Part shown: in pieces, positions 27,109 through 36,147 of the stretch | How the letters are laid out: each line of letters begins with the position of its first letter | How positions within the stretch are numbered: position 1 is the stretch's first letter | Program-made: the position numbers and the translations under genes | The notes under the pieces: model-generated | Databases searched by the model: none | Seen by the model: the letters and a program-made list of their open reading frames with translations, nothing else | Told to the model about the DNA's origin: nothing | Assembly (NCBI GenBank): GCA_963678215.1 | Contig: OY782758.1 | Location: forward strand, 62,001 to 126,000 | Reading direction: 5' to 3' | DNA from: Thiobius zoothamnicola | GTDB lineage: Bacteria; Pseudomonadota; Gammaproteobacteria; Chromatiales; Chromatiaceae | DNA length: 64,000 nucleotides

Positions 27109-27729
27109 GTGTCTGGCACAGAAACAACCAGCCCCACTGTTGAGGTGGATCAAAATCCGATGGATACCCGTGTTGCTTTACGTCGTCTGATGAAGATGAT
27201 CTATAAGGAGCAGGTTGAGCGTCGTAAAGAAATTGAGGCGCTGAATGAGCACCTCGAAAAGCGGGCGAGAATCACGAAATGGGTGATTATCCTCTTTATC
27301 ATCATCGCCATGATCGTTGGTTTCCATATGGCGTCAATCATTTATTCAATGAATGCGGACATGAATAATATGAGTGATCAAATGACAGAAATGAGCGGCT
27401 TGATGACGAATATGAGCACGCAAATGACCAGTATGAACAGCCATATGTACTCTATGAGTCAGTCAATGAATACCATGGAAGGTGCCATGGTACCGATGTC
27501 AGACAATATGCAGTTGATGACTGGTTATATGCGTGATATGAGGGATCACTTTAATGGTGTGCGCAGTGATATGACCGATATCACGAATGATATGGATGCG
27601 ATGACGCAAGTGATGAAATCAATGCAATACGATACCAATGTCATGAGTTTTGGCGTCAACAGGATGTCCAGAGATACGCATGATATGAGCGAGCCGTTCC
27701 GTTCAATGAACGACTTTATTCCTTGGTGA
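27109..27729 (+). CDS. Methionine-zipper membrane protein (paralogue of the 1.4-kb gene)
   Basis: 206 residues. GTG 27109 has AGGAG seven bases upstream. A charged coiled-coil-like N-terminus (residues ~24-55) precedes one transmembrane helix (57-79). Then Met recurs at 81, 85, 88, 92, 95, 99 and on to 144: 19 Met in a strict 4-3 alternation, i.e. both a and d positions of nine heptads. Met stays frequent to the end, and the protein finishes 'SMNDFIPW'. Its paralogue at 1442-1921 has the same plan and ends FLPW. The C-terminal Phe-x-Pro-Trp is probably a docking or anchoring element. Function is unknown. Confidence 0.8.
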   Translation: MSGTETTSPTVEVDQNPMDTRVALRRLMKMIYKEQVERRKEIEALNEHLEKRARITKWVIILFIIIAMIVGFHMASIIYSMNADMNNMSDQMTEMSGLMTNMSTQMTSMNSHMYSMSQSMNTMEGAMVPMSDNMQLMTGYMRDMRDHFNGVRSDMTDITNDMDAMTQVMKSMQYDTNVMSFGVNRMSRDTHDMSEPFRSMNDFIPW

Positions 27730-27770
27730 TTGATCCATAAATCATGCAGAGAGCATGCGGCGTGGGCGGT

Positions 27771-29747
27771 TTACGCCAACCAGCAAGCCACGCCGTGTCC
27801 ATTTTCTGTTTGTTTCATGGGCGGGTAGCTTGTGCGACATTTGGCTTGGGCCAATGGACAGCGCGCATGGAAATGACAGCCTTGCGGTGGGTTGGCGGGC
27901 GAGGGCAAGTCACCCTGTAGCGTTATGGGCTTTTGCCCGCGTGTTGGATCATATGTCGGCACAGCTTCCAGCAATGCTTGAGTATAAGGGTGCCGGGCAT
28001 GCTGCAATATTTGCGTCACGTCGCCCTGTTCGACGATGCGTCCGAGATACATCACGGCGACCCGATCAGCCAGATATGCCACGACTGCAATATCATGCGT
28101 GATGAACAGATAGCTCAGTTGCAGTGTATTTTGCAGCCGCTTGAGCAAATTCAATACCTGCGCTTGCACACTCACATCCAGCGCGCTGGTGGGTTCGTCG
28201 CAAATCAATAATTTGGGTTGCATCGCCAGGGCGCGGGCGATGCTGATGCGTTGACGTTGGCCGCCAGAGAATTGATGCGGGTAATGCTGCATGGTATCCG
28301 CTGGCAGTCCCACATGGTTGAGCAGATCAGCAACTTGTGCACGGTAGGTCTCCGGGGATTTCCCCAACTTCTGAGCGTGTAACCCCTCGGTGATAATGTC
28401 TTCCACCCGCATGCGTGGATTCATTGAGGAGGCTGGGTCCTGAAAAATAATTTGTATGTCGCTTCGCAACTGGCGTAATGCCTGGCCATTGAGTCGGGTC
28501 AGATCGCGCCCGGCATATAAGATTTCCCCCCCGGTTGGCTTGGGCAGTTGCAAAATGGATTTGCCGACAGTGGTTTTACCGCAGCCGGACTCACCCACCA
28601 ACGCCAGGGTACGGCCTTGCGGAATATCGAGATTGACGCCATCCACGGCTTTGATGTAGCTGGTCGTGCGGCGCAATACGCCCTGGCGAATCGGAAAATA
28701 AGTGCGCAAATCACGTATGGACAGCAAGGGCGGTTGATTGTCCGGTGAAGCCGTCGTCTGGGAGCTTGCGGTGACCGAAGTGTCGGCGGTCTGTGCAGCG
28801 TCTACATAGCAACGATAGCCCGAGTGGTTATCTCCTTGCCAGGGCGGTAATCCGGTTTGGCAAATTGTTTGTGCCTGTTCACAACGCTCTATGAAGCGGC
28901 AGCGTTTGAAGCGTTGGTTTAATGGTGGCACCATCCCGGAAATCGCTTCCAGCCTCTGGCGGCGCTTGGCAGCGCTGGGTGTGGCGCGAAATAATTGCTG
29001 GCTATAGGGGTGGCGGGGGTGTTGGTATAAGTCGCGTAGGTTGGATGTTTCAACGATTTGTCCGGCATACATCACGCCGACCCGGTCAGCCATTTCCGCG
29101 ACGATGCCAAGATCATGGGTGATCAGTAAAATCGCCATACCAACATCACGTTGGCGTTGTTTCAGCAAATCCAGCACTTGCGCCTGGATGGTGACATCCA
29201 ATGCCGTGGTCGGCTCATCGGCAATCAATAATGCCGGACGCCCGGCCAGCGCGATGGCGATCATCACCCGTTGTTTCATGCCGCCGGATAACTGATGAGG
29301 GTAATCATGCATGCGTCGCGCCGCATCGGGAATGCCGACGGATTCGAGTAACTCAATGACCCGCTCATTGAGCCGGTCAGCTTGTTCAGGATCGTGCAGC
29401 CGGACCGCTTCGGCGACCTGGGCACCCACCCGCATCACCGGATTCAGCGATGTCATCGGCTCCTGAAAAATCATGCCGATCCGACCCCCACGGATTGCGC
29501 GCATCTTCACTTCAGGCAGATCCAATAAAGATTCGCCGTCCAATTGAATGTCGCCGCCGACAATCCGTCCGCCGGTCGGGAGGAGTCGCATCAATGACAG
29601 GGACAACATCGATTTGCCGCAGCCGGATTCGCCCAGCAAGACAAAAGTTTCGCCTGACCGCAATTGCAGACTGACATCATCCACTACGCGGATGGGAGCT
29701 TCTGATGGCCCTAAATGTGTTTGCAGATGGTCGATATTGAGCAACAT
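27771..29747 (-). CDS. Fused oligopeptide/dipeptide ABC transporter ATPase (DppD-DppF/YejF type)
   Basis: 658 residues containing two ABC ATPase domains in tandem. Domain 1 has Walker A GESGCGKSM, signature 'LSGGMKQRV' and Walker B 'LLIADEPT'. Domain 2 has GESGCGKTT, 'FSGGQRQRI' and 'LLICDEPT'. Each is followed by the oligopeptide-ABC C-terminal region with a Cys cluster ('CRFIERCEQAQTIC', 'CHFHARCPLAQAKC'). It powers uptake of peptides or related solutes. The permease and binding-protein genes are not adjacent. Both domains look fully catalytic. Confidence 0.9.
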   Translation of the reverse strand: MLLNIDHLQTHLGPSEAPIRVVDDVSLQLRSGETFVLLGESGCGKSMLSLSLMRLLPTGGRIVGGDIQLDGESLLDLPEVKMRAIRGGRIGMIFQEPMTSLNPVMRVGAQVAEAVRLHDPEQADRLNERVIELLESVGIPDAARRMHDYPHQLSGGMKQRVMIAIALAGRPALLIADEPTTALDVTIQAQVLDLLKQRQRDVGMAILLITHDLGIVAEMADRVGVMYAGQIVETSNLRDLYQHPRHPYSQQLFRATPSAAKRRQRLEAISGMVPPLNQRFKRCRFIERCEQAQTICQTGLPPWQGDNHSGYRCYVDAAQTADTSVTASSQTTASPDNQPPLLSIRDLRTYFPIRQGVLRRTTSYIKAVDGVNLDIPQGRTLALVGESGCGKTTVGKSILQLPKPTGGEILYAGRDLTRLNGQALRQLRSDIQIIFQDPASSMNPRMRVEDIITEGLHAQKLGKSPETYRAQVADLLNHVGLPADTMQHYPHQFSGGQRQRISIARALAMQPKLLICDEPTSALDVSVQAQVLNLLKRLQNTLQLSYLFITHDIAVVAYLADRVAVMYLGRIVEQGDVTQILQHARHPYTQALLEAVPTYDPTRGQKPITLQGDLPSPANPPQGCHFHARCPLAQAKCRTSYPPMKQTENGHGVACWLA

Positions 29748-29850
29748 GGCGTTTACGCAGGTGCGAGGAAAAGTAAGATGGCGGTCCGGGCGGATTATAG
29801 CCTTGATCCTGATTTGAAGTGGTCAAGCTTTATTGGCAGGGCGACCTCCA

Positions 29851-30420
29851 TTAATCGCAAGTGACAGGCTTGCCGTTGCTTAACGTCTTCGATAAACGCG
29901 CGCGTCCGCCGCCATATAAAATAATCGCCCGATTCAAGGAGGGGCGGGGATCAGAGCAAAAGCGCAAAGTGACATTGCTGCCCCAGGCACTGCCGTCGGT
30001 TTGATAACGGATGAGGCGTCGCCCTTTACTGCTTTGCAGGCGGATGTGGGGAGCAATGGGCGAATTGACCCGGATCAGTGATTCGTTGGGATCTCTTGCT
30101 TTGTCGCCGTCGAGATCGATGAAAAGCATGTAACCTTTATGCCAGGCTTGGTACTCACCGTTGCAATGGATGTGGTCATCCGTCGGGCATAAGGTGGTTC
30201 TTTGTCGCTCAATGACGGCTTTTAACCGGCCCATTTGCAGCATCGCCAGCATATCTGATTGTGCGGTCAGTATGGCGTTATTGTCTGCCAGATGACCCCA
30301 TTGCGGTATCGCTATGGTCAGTAAGATGGCGCCTACCGCCAGCGTGGATATCCATTGCAGCAGGCTGAATCCAGCATTTGGCGGCTGGGGCTGGTATATG
30401 GCCCCATGCCGGTCTGGCAT
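29851..30420 (-). CDS. Type IV pilin-like/GspH-FimT pseudopilin
   Basis: 189 residues. The prepilin-type N-terminus is atypical: 'GFSLLQWISTLAVGAILLTIAIPQW' has the Gly-Phe cleavage site, but the usual Glu at +5 appears replaced by Gln. A ~20-residue hydrophobic helix follows. The C-terminal domain matches GspH/FimT ('SDMLAMLQMGRLKAVIERQRTTLCP', 'GYMLFIDLDGDKARDP', 'LRFCSDPRPS'). It is probably a minor pseudopilin in type IV pilus or type II secretion assembly. It starts 6 bases after the aminotransferase gene's stop and is co-transcribed with it, an unrelated pairing. Confidence 0.8.
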   Translation of the reverse strand: MPDRHGAIYQPQPPNAGFSLLQWISTLAVGAILLTIAIPQWGHLADNNAILTAQSDMLAMLQMGRLKAVIERQRTTLCPTDDHIHCNGEYQAWHKGYMLFIDLDGDKARDPNESLIRVNSPIAPHIRLQSSKGRRLIRYQTDGSAWGSNVTLRFCSDPRPSLNRAIILYGGGRARLSKTLSNGKPVTCD

Positions 30421-30426
30421 CTGTGA

Positions 30427-31611
30427 TCAATGAGCGACGCGCGCTAATCGCTCAATGGCGTTTTGCAGGTTCTCCATGCTGGTGGCGATCGAAATGCGTG
30501 CATGACCCGGCAGACCGAAAGCACTGCCTGGCACCAGAGCGATGCCTGCTTTTTCAATCAAATATTCGGCCAGTTGCAGGTCATCCTCAACGCCATCAAG
30601 CGCTGCAATCAGGCCATTGACGGATGGAAAAACGTAGAAGGTGCCGTCGGTTTTGATGCAGTCGATGCCGGGTAATTGACTTAGTTGCCCGGTCATCCAG
30701 TCATGGCGCGCTTTGAAGGCTTTAAGCATATGATCAACGCAGTCCTGCGGCCCGTTGAGCGCGGCTTCAGCGGCATATTGGGAGATCGAAGCGGGGTTTG
30801 AGGTGCTTTGCGACTGGATTTTCTTCATCGCCTGGATGATGTTCTTTGGCCCACCGGCATAGCCGATCCGCCAGCCGGTCATGGAATAAGCTTTGGATAC
30901 GCCATTCAGCACCAGAGTGCGATCATATAAATCCGGGCAGACATTCAGAATATTGCAGAATTGGCCCTTTTCCCAAAGGATATGTTCATACATATCATCT
31001 GTGGCAATCAAAATATCCGGGTGCTGTCTGAGTACTTCGCCAAGTGCCGCCAACTCGTCTTGGCGATAAGCCATGCCGGTCGGGTTAGACGGACTGTTCA
31101 GCACCAACAGGCGCGTGGCCGGGGTGATCGCCTCCGCTAATTGATCAGCGGTCATTTTGAATTGCTGACGGGCGTCAGTTGTAACGATCCTGGGTTGTGC
31201 GCCGGCCAGGATCGCCATGTCCGGGTAAGAGACCCAGTAAGGCGCGGGTATGATCACTTCATCGCCAGGATTCAGGGTGGCCTGGGCCAGATTATAAAAA
31301 CTTTGTTTGCCACCAACGGAAACCAGAATCTGATCCGGTGCATAGGTCAATTGATTATCGCGCTGGAATTTATCCATGATGGCTTGTTTTAAACTGGCCG
31401 TGCCATCCACCGCCGTATATTTGGTTTTACCCGCCTGAATTGCCTCAATCGCCGCCTGTTTGATGTGATCCGGGGTATCAAAATCCGGTTCGCCTGCGCC
31501 GAGACCGATGATATCCTGACCTGCTGCGCGCAAGGCATTGGCGCGCGCGGTGACCGCCAGGGTAGGGGATGGTTTGACTGCCTGAACGCGATGAGAGAGT
31601 AGATGTGGCAT
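30427..31611 (-). CDS. Class I aspartate/aromatic aminotransferase
   Basis: 394 residues. It is a PLP enzyme of fold type I, with 'GAGEPDFDTPDHIKQAA' near the N-terminus, 'SNPTGMAY', the PLP-Lys motif 'VLNGVSKAYSMTGWRIGYAGG', and 'RISIATSMENL' with the C-terminal substrate Arg. It belongs to the Ib (AspC/AatA-like) aspartate aminotransferases, which interconvert aspartate and oxaloacetate. It is divergent from uvrB, with a 105-base gap between starts. Confidence 0.92.
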   Translation of the reverse strand: MPHLLSHRVQAVKPSPTLAVTARANALRAAGQDIIGLGAGEPDFDTPDHIKQAAIEAIQAGKTKYTAVDGTASLKQAIMDKFQRDNQLTYAPDQILVSVGGKQSFYNLAQATLNPGDEVIIPAPYWVSYPDMAILAGAQPRIVTTDARQQFKMTADQLAEAITPATRLLVLNSPSNPTGMAYRQDELAALGEVLRQHPDILIATDDMYEHILWEKGQFCNILNVCPDLYDRTLVLNGVSKAYSMTGWRIGYAGGPKNIIQAMKKIQSQSTSNPASISQYAAEAALNGPQDCVDHMLKAFKARHDWMTGQLSQLPGIDCIKTDGTFYVFPSVNGLIAALDGVEDDLQLAEYLIEKAGIALVPGSAFGLPGHARISIATSMENLQNAIERLARVAH

Positions 31612-31716
31612 GGTGGCTTTTTATTCCATTGTGGATTGCGGTTAACTCAATATTTGGAGGCAGTCCGGCATCGCGGTGCCGAATTGCGTGCTTGATAAAT
31701 CGTTGATCAAACTATT

Positions 31717-33723
31717 ATGACAAAAAAATTTCACCTGGAAAGCAGTTATCAGCCTGCGGGCGACCAACCGGCGGCAATTGACCGGTTAATCGAAGGTTTG
31801 GGCGATGGCGAAGCAGGCCTGACGCTGCTTGGCGTCACAGGATCGGGCAAAACATTCACTATCGCTAATGTGATTGCGCAAGTACAAAGACCGACTTTGA
31901 TATTGGCGCACAATAAGACATTGGCCGCGCAGTTATATGGCGAATTCAAGGAATTTTTTCCGCGTAACGCGGTTGAGTATTTTGTCTCCTACTATGATTA
32001 CTACCAGCCTGAAGCTTATGTACCGTCGTCTGACACCTTTATCGAAAAAGATGCCTCATTAAACGAGCATGTGCAACAGATGCGCTTGTCTGCAACCAAG
32101 GCTTTGCTGGAGCGGCCCGATACGATTCTGGTCGCCACAGTCTCCGCAATTTATGGTCTGGGCGACCCGCGACAGTATTTGAGCATGATGTTGCTGCTGG
32201 TGCGTGGCGATCCCATGGGACAACGGAAAATACTGCGTCGTTTGGCGGATTTGCAATATACGCGCAATGATATCGAGTTGGCCCGTGGGACTTATCGCGT
32301 ACGGGGCGAGGTGATTGATATCTACCCGGCGGAATCGGAAGACGAAGCCGTGCGGGTCGAAGTGTTTGATGATGAAATTGAAGCGATTTCAGTTTTTGAT
32401 CCGCTGACGGGCGAAGTCAAACGCAAGGTGCCGCGCTATACCGTATATCCGAAAACCCATTATGTGACGCCCCGTGAAGTGATTCTGGCAGCGGTGGATC
32501 AGATTAAACAGGAGTTGAAGCATCGCCTGGGTTTGCTGCGTGATCAGAATAAATTGCTTGAAGCGCAACGCCTGGAGCAACGCACGCAGTTTGATCTGGA
32601 GATGATGTTGGAGTTGGGTTACTGCTCAGGCATTGAAAATTACTCGCGTTATATTTCCGGTCGCTCGGATGGAGAACCGCCGCCCACATTATTGGATTAT
32701 CTGCCGGATAATGCTTTGTTGGTTATTGATGAATCGCACGTCACGGTGCCGCAACTGGGCGGGATGTATCGCGGCGACCGTTCGCGTAAGGAAACCCTGG
32801 TTGAATATGGATTTCGTTTGCCTTCTGCGCTGGACAACCGGCCATTGCGTTTTGAAGAATTTGAAGGCCGTTCGCCGCAATGCATTTATGTCTCTGCGAC
32901 TCCACGGGATTATGAAATCCAACACTCAGGAGACGTGATTGAACAAGTTGTGCGCCCTACAGGACTGGTTGATCCGGAAATAGCCGTCAAACCGGCCAGT
33001 TCGCAGGTGGACGACGTGATGTCCGAAATACGCGACAGAGTGCGGATGGGAGATAGGGTATTGTTGACGACCTTGACCAAGCGCATGGCCGAGGATCTGA
33101 CGGATTACCTGATGGAGCATGAGGTGCGCGTCCGTTATCTCCATTCCGACATTGATACGGTCGAACGGGTTGAAATCATCCGGGACTTGCGCCTGGGTGA
33201 GTTTGACGTGTTGGTTGGCATCAACCTGCTGCGGGAAGGGCTGGATATGCCCGAAGTCTCGCTGGTGGCCATTTTGGATGCGGACAAGGAAGGTTTCCTG
33301 CGTTCGGAAGCCGCCTTGATTCAGACGATAGGACGCGCGGCGCGTCATGTGCGGGGCAAAGCGATTCTGTACGGCGACAAAATCACTGGCTCAATGCGCC
33401 GGGCGATGGATGAGACTGAACGTCGTCGCAAAAAACAACTCGCCTTTAACGAAGAACGCGGCATTCTGCCGAGAAGCATCGAAAAAAGCGTTGCGGACAT
33501 CATGGAAGCTGCCGTGCCCGGCGGTTCGGCGCTGGGACGGAAATACCTGAAAGTGGCTGAAGACAGCGCGACTTATGAAGTGATGGATCCAGCGGTCGCC
33601 GCCAAAGAAATCAAGCGTCTGGAAAAACATATGCAGGCACTGGCGAAAGATCTGAAATTTGAAGAAGCGGCGCAAGTACGCGACCAGTTAAAGCAGATTA
33701 AAGCAAGCGGCTTTCTACATTGA
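31717..33723 (+). CDS. uvrB: Excinuclease ABC subunit B
   Basis: 668 residues, normal length. Walker A GVTGSGKT is at residues 39-46, the beta-hairpin region 'YYDYYQPEAYVPSSDTFIEKD' follows, and the helicase motifs 'IDESHVT' and 'QTIGRAARH' are present. A C-terminal UVR motif ('EEAAQVRDQLKQIK') closes the protein. It loads on damaged DNA with UvrA and recruits UvrC in nucleotide-excision repair. No LexA-type operator could be recognised upstream. Its 3' end overlaps the last island gene on the opposite strand by 9 bases. Confidence 0.97.
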   Translation: MTKKFHLESSYQPAGDQPAAIDRLIEGLGDGEAGLTLLGVTGSGKTFTIANVIAQVQRPTLILAHNKTLAAQLYGEFKEFFPRNAVEYFVSYYDYYQPEAYVPSSDTFIEKDASLNEHVQQMRLSATKALLERPDTILVATVSAIYGLGDPRQYLSMMLLLVRGDPMGQRKILRRLADLQYTRNDIELARGTYRVRGEVIDIYPAESEDEAVRVEVFDDEIEAISVFDPLTGEVKRKVPRYTVYPKTHYVTPREVILAAVDQIKQELKHRLGLLRDQNKLLEAQRLEQRTQFDLEMMLELGYCSGIENYSRYISGRSDGEPPPTLLDYLPDNALLVIDESHVTVPQLGGMYRGDRSRKETLVEYGFRLPSALDNRPLRFEEFEGRSPQCIYVSATPRDYEIQHSGDVIEQVVRPTGLVDPEIAVKPASSQVDDVMSEIRDRVRMGDRVLLTTLTKRMAEDLTDYLMEHEVRVRYLHSDIDTVERVEIIRDLRLGEFDVLVGINLLREGLDMPEVSLVAILDADKEGFLRSEAALIQTIGRAARHVRGKAILYGDKITGSMRRAMDETERRRKKQLAFNEERGILPRSIEKSVADIMEAAVPGGSALGRKYLKVAEDSATYEVMDPAVAAKEIKRLEKHMQALAKDLKFEEAAQVRDQLKQIKASGFLH

Positions 33724-34464
33724 CGGTTTTTGATGGCGTGTTCTGAGGTGTTCGGGGAAAGGCGTCGCTGCCAGTCGGCCTGCAGCCGTGGGATCATAAA
33801 TGATCAAGGTGAAATACGAACGATAATTGCCTTGCTTCGCTTCATCTGTCACCCAAATGACCCAATCGGGTATGCCATTCCCATTGGCATCCGCAATGGC
33901 GACGGTTTGCATATGAAACAACCAGCTTCCGGTTTCAAGCTGTGTGGCGGCGTCATGCGATGTCAGAGAATGTGCGGGATATAGCGCGTCCAGCGTGCGT
34001 TTCTCTGTGTTGCTCTTCATGAATAACGAAGAAGGAAAAGAACGTAAATCCAATCTTGTGGACAAAGCCTCGCCGATAGACTGCCGATCAATCTTTGCCG
34101 CTGGACACAGCGTATCGGTTTCCGGTTGCAGTACGACAAGCGCGTCGCAGGATAGATACTCGCTTTTCACCAGTTGGTTATTAACCGATTCACCAATCGC
34201 CTGATCCTTCAATAACTTATTGTATTCCAGACAATTCCTGGCGACTTCGCCATTGGCAAATTGCAAATCGGAGCGATCAAGATGGAGTGAGGCGGCGCGC
34301 TGCTGCTGTAGATCAAAAAGTGTTTGATCCAGAATGCAGCCGGTTTCCGGTAATTGGGCGCTGGCATGCACATGAACCACGGGTAAAAGAGAAAGCAGCG
34401 CACAAAGGGCGCTTGTGATGCTTTCCCGGAACGGGATTTTAATATCGATACCCATAATTGCCAT
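33715..34464 (-). CDS. Exported protein, second of two paralogues downstream of the lysozyme gene
   Basis: 249 residues from ATG 34464; the frame is open to 34488 and other starts are possible. The N-terminal hydrophobic stretch 'SALCALLSLLPVVHVHA' is a likely Sec signal peptide. The mature protein shares a plan with the next gene upstream: a 'GES/GEA ... EYLSCDALV' segment, 'LRSFPSS', and a calcium-loop-like 'IADANGNGIPDWVIWV' followed by strands. It has no recognised family. Position downstream of a muramidase-like gene suggests a periplasmic immunity protein, by analogy with known effector operons (inference). Confidence 0.6.
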   Translation of the reverse strand: MAIMGIDIKIPFRESITSALCALLSLLPVVHVHASAQLPETGCILDQTLFDLQQQRAASLHLDRSDLQFANGEVARNCLEYNKLLKDQAIGESVNNQLVKSEYLSCDALVVLQPETDTLCPAAKIDRQSIGEALSTRLDLRSFPSSLFMKSNTEKRTLDALYPAHSLTSHDAATQLETGSWLFHMQTVAIADANGNGIPDWVIWVTDEAKQGNYRSYFTLIIYDPTAAGRLAATPFPEHLRTRHQKPSM

Positions 34465-34475
34465 GCTGTTACAGA

Positions 34476-35180
34476 CTATTTTCGCCACAATATCATGGGT
34501 GCCTCATGAGATGACGTCTTCGTCAATACCACCCAGTCGTGGCCATCGCCAAAAGCCTCCTTAATAGACCAATCCATGCGCACAAATAAATCTTGATAAC
34601 CGTCACGGTTGAAGTCTGCTCGAGCAGCCATCACATAATTCACCACCATTCCATCAAAGGAGACTTTGATGTTGTCTTCTTTTGACTCAATGAGTTTAAG
34701 CGTTGGCTCGGCGTGATGGAGATCTTCTTGACGGTTATCCAACCCTTGTCCACCCAGGTAAGGTATCGCTGTGGCAGGAAATGATTTTAGAAGTGAAAAA
34801 TCGAACATGGCTGGCCAGAAAGTGATGGCTTTTTCCGGTGCCAGATAAAAACGATTGACCACTTCGCAATCGACGTTTAAAAAATCCCAGCGAGTATATT
34901 CTCGAGAAGCAATTTCTGCTTCGCCAATCGATTTGACATCCAGACAATCATTTACCGTGAAAATTTCATTTTCCGGGCTTGTGAATTCAATATCGAAGTT
35001 GAAGTTGTATAAACTGCCGTTTTTATGTGGCGAAGCGTCAAAAATAGATGCATTGAGCCAGCGTTCTTCAAAGATTCCTGACGGCGAAGTCAGTTTTTCT
35101 TTCGCCCATGAGGTGTTGACCAGGCAAAACGTTAAAACCATCAGTCGGATAAACGCAACAGGGTTGTATTTAATTGCCAT
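34476..35180 (-). CDS. Exported protein, first of two paralogues downstream of the lysozyme gene
   Basis: 234 residues with a clear signal peptide (residues 1-26, cleavage after NTSWA). The mature part has 'NDCLDVKSIGEAEIA ... LNVDCEVV', 'LLKSFPATAIPYL' and an EF-hand/FG-GAP-like loop 'ADFNRDGYQDLFVRMDW'. The same order of elements appears in the adjacent downstream protein, so the pair arose by duplication and diverged. It is 12 bases downstream of the lysozyme gene, and its start has AGGATTGAG upstream. A periplasmic inhibitor of the lysozyme is the likeliest role; no homology proof is available here. Confidence 0.65.
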   Translation of the reverse strand: MAIKYNPVAFIRLMVLTFCLVNTSWAKEKLTSPSGIFEERWLNASIFDASPHKNGSLYNFNFDIEFTSPENEIFTVNDCLDVKSIGEAEIASREYTRWDFLNVDCEVVNRFYLAPEKAITFWPAMFDFSLLKSFPATAIPYLGGQGLDNRQEDLHHAEPTLKLIESKEDNIKVSFDGMVVNYVMAARADFNRDGYQDLFVRMDWSIKEAFGDGHDWVVLTKTSSHEAPMILWRK

Positions 35181-35192
35181 GACTCAATCCTC

Positions 35193-35813
35193 TTACGGTG
35201 TTTTCTTTATACTGACTTCGGCAGCATTAAATAAACTTTTGACTAATTTATTGCGTGTTGGGCCAATACCTTTACGATTACTTTCCTTTGCTGCGTCAGC
35301 CCATTTTCTTTGTTTTATGAGGAAGTTCATCTTGGTATATTGACCTTTGAGTTTAGTAATTCCAAGATTAAACACCATATCAAATAAGCCCTTCTGTCCA
35401 TCTACTGGCATAGCGTCAAAATCTTTGGCGAAGCCATTGGCTGTGGTGTAATAACCAGTAAGTTCTTTGTAGAATGATTGAACATGCTTATTACGTTGGG
35501 TATTGATATCAGTATCTTTCATCACCAGTGTAGTATGTTTTTTGTATGAACTGGCGCCAAAGCGTTGACCAAACGATAATTTCTTTATCGCGTCGTATTC
35601 GGCGTATTTTTCTGTCAATGTCGCAAGAGTCAAGGAATTGTTAGCGCCTTTCTTATACATTACTACGTTTGCCATTGCTGCTTTATTAGGCACCATGTGA
35701 CCAACACCGACAGTAACTTTACCAACTGTATCCAAATACAAATGTGAGACGCGTCCTTCGTATTTTTCAATGTTTTTACTGACTTCATTTTTTACTTTTG
35801 TATTCAATGGCAT
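35193..35813 (-). CDS. T4-type lysozyme (GH24)-like muramidase
   Basis: 206 residues with the GH24 catalytic triad at the right spacing: Glu 19 ('KYEGRV'), Asp 28 ('YLDT') and Thr 34 ('KVTVGVGH'), exactly as Glu11/Asp20/Thr26 in T4 lysozyme. A C-terminal 'FNLG' loop and 'NRKGIGPTRN' complete the fold. No signal peptide is present, as in phage endolysins and in effectors delivered by a secretion machine. The ATG has AAAGGAGAT upstream. It heads a three-gene transcript with two exported proteins. It could be an interbacterial effector or a stray phage lysozyme; no other phage genes are seen nearby. Confidence 0.8.
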   Translation of the reverse strand: MPLNTKVKNEVSKNIEKYEGRVSHLYLDTVGKVTVGVGHMVPNKAAMANVVMYKKGANNSLTLATLTEKYAEYDAIKKLSFGQRFGASSYKKHTTLVMKDTDINTQRNKHVQSFYKELTGYYTTANGFAKDFDAMPVDGQKGLFDMVFNLGITKLKGQYTKMNFLIKQRKWADAAKESNRKGIGPTRNKLVKSLFNAAEVSIKKTP

Positions 35814-36147
35814 GAGATATCTCCTTTTTTCTCTGTCATTTTCTCAGGTTTGCCCAGGCTCATTAGCCAGTCTGGTCAATTAGAGCCTGCCACAGCTAGG
35901 AGAAAGAAGCAAGGTGGTAAAGTGAGAGAAGTGATGATCTTTATGATTATTTATCATGCTTTCTTTAGCCAGATTAACTTCTTTGTCTTCACTGGAAACG
36001 GAAAGCAGAGATAGTCGATATAGTCTTGTTTTAGTAGCCATAAATCACTCGAATATCACCATTCCCCATTTACTGCCAGAAGCTCAACGGAACTCTCAGA
36101 TACCATCAAGAGGAAAGAACCGCGCAAGTTTGGTGCCTACTGTAGTG
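35814..36147. other. 334-base gap between lysozyme and DUF4231 genes
   Basis: AT-rich sequence with no convincing gene. It should hold the promoter of the lysozyme operon (minus strand) and the end of the defence pair's transcript. I see no clear terminator. Confidence 0.4.
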
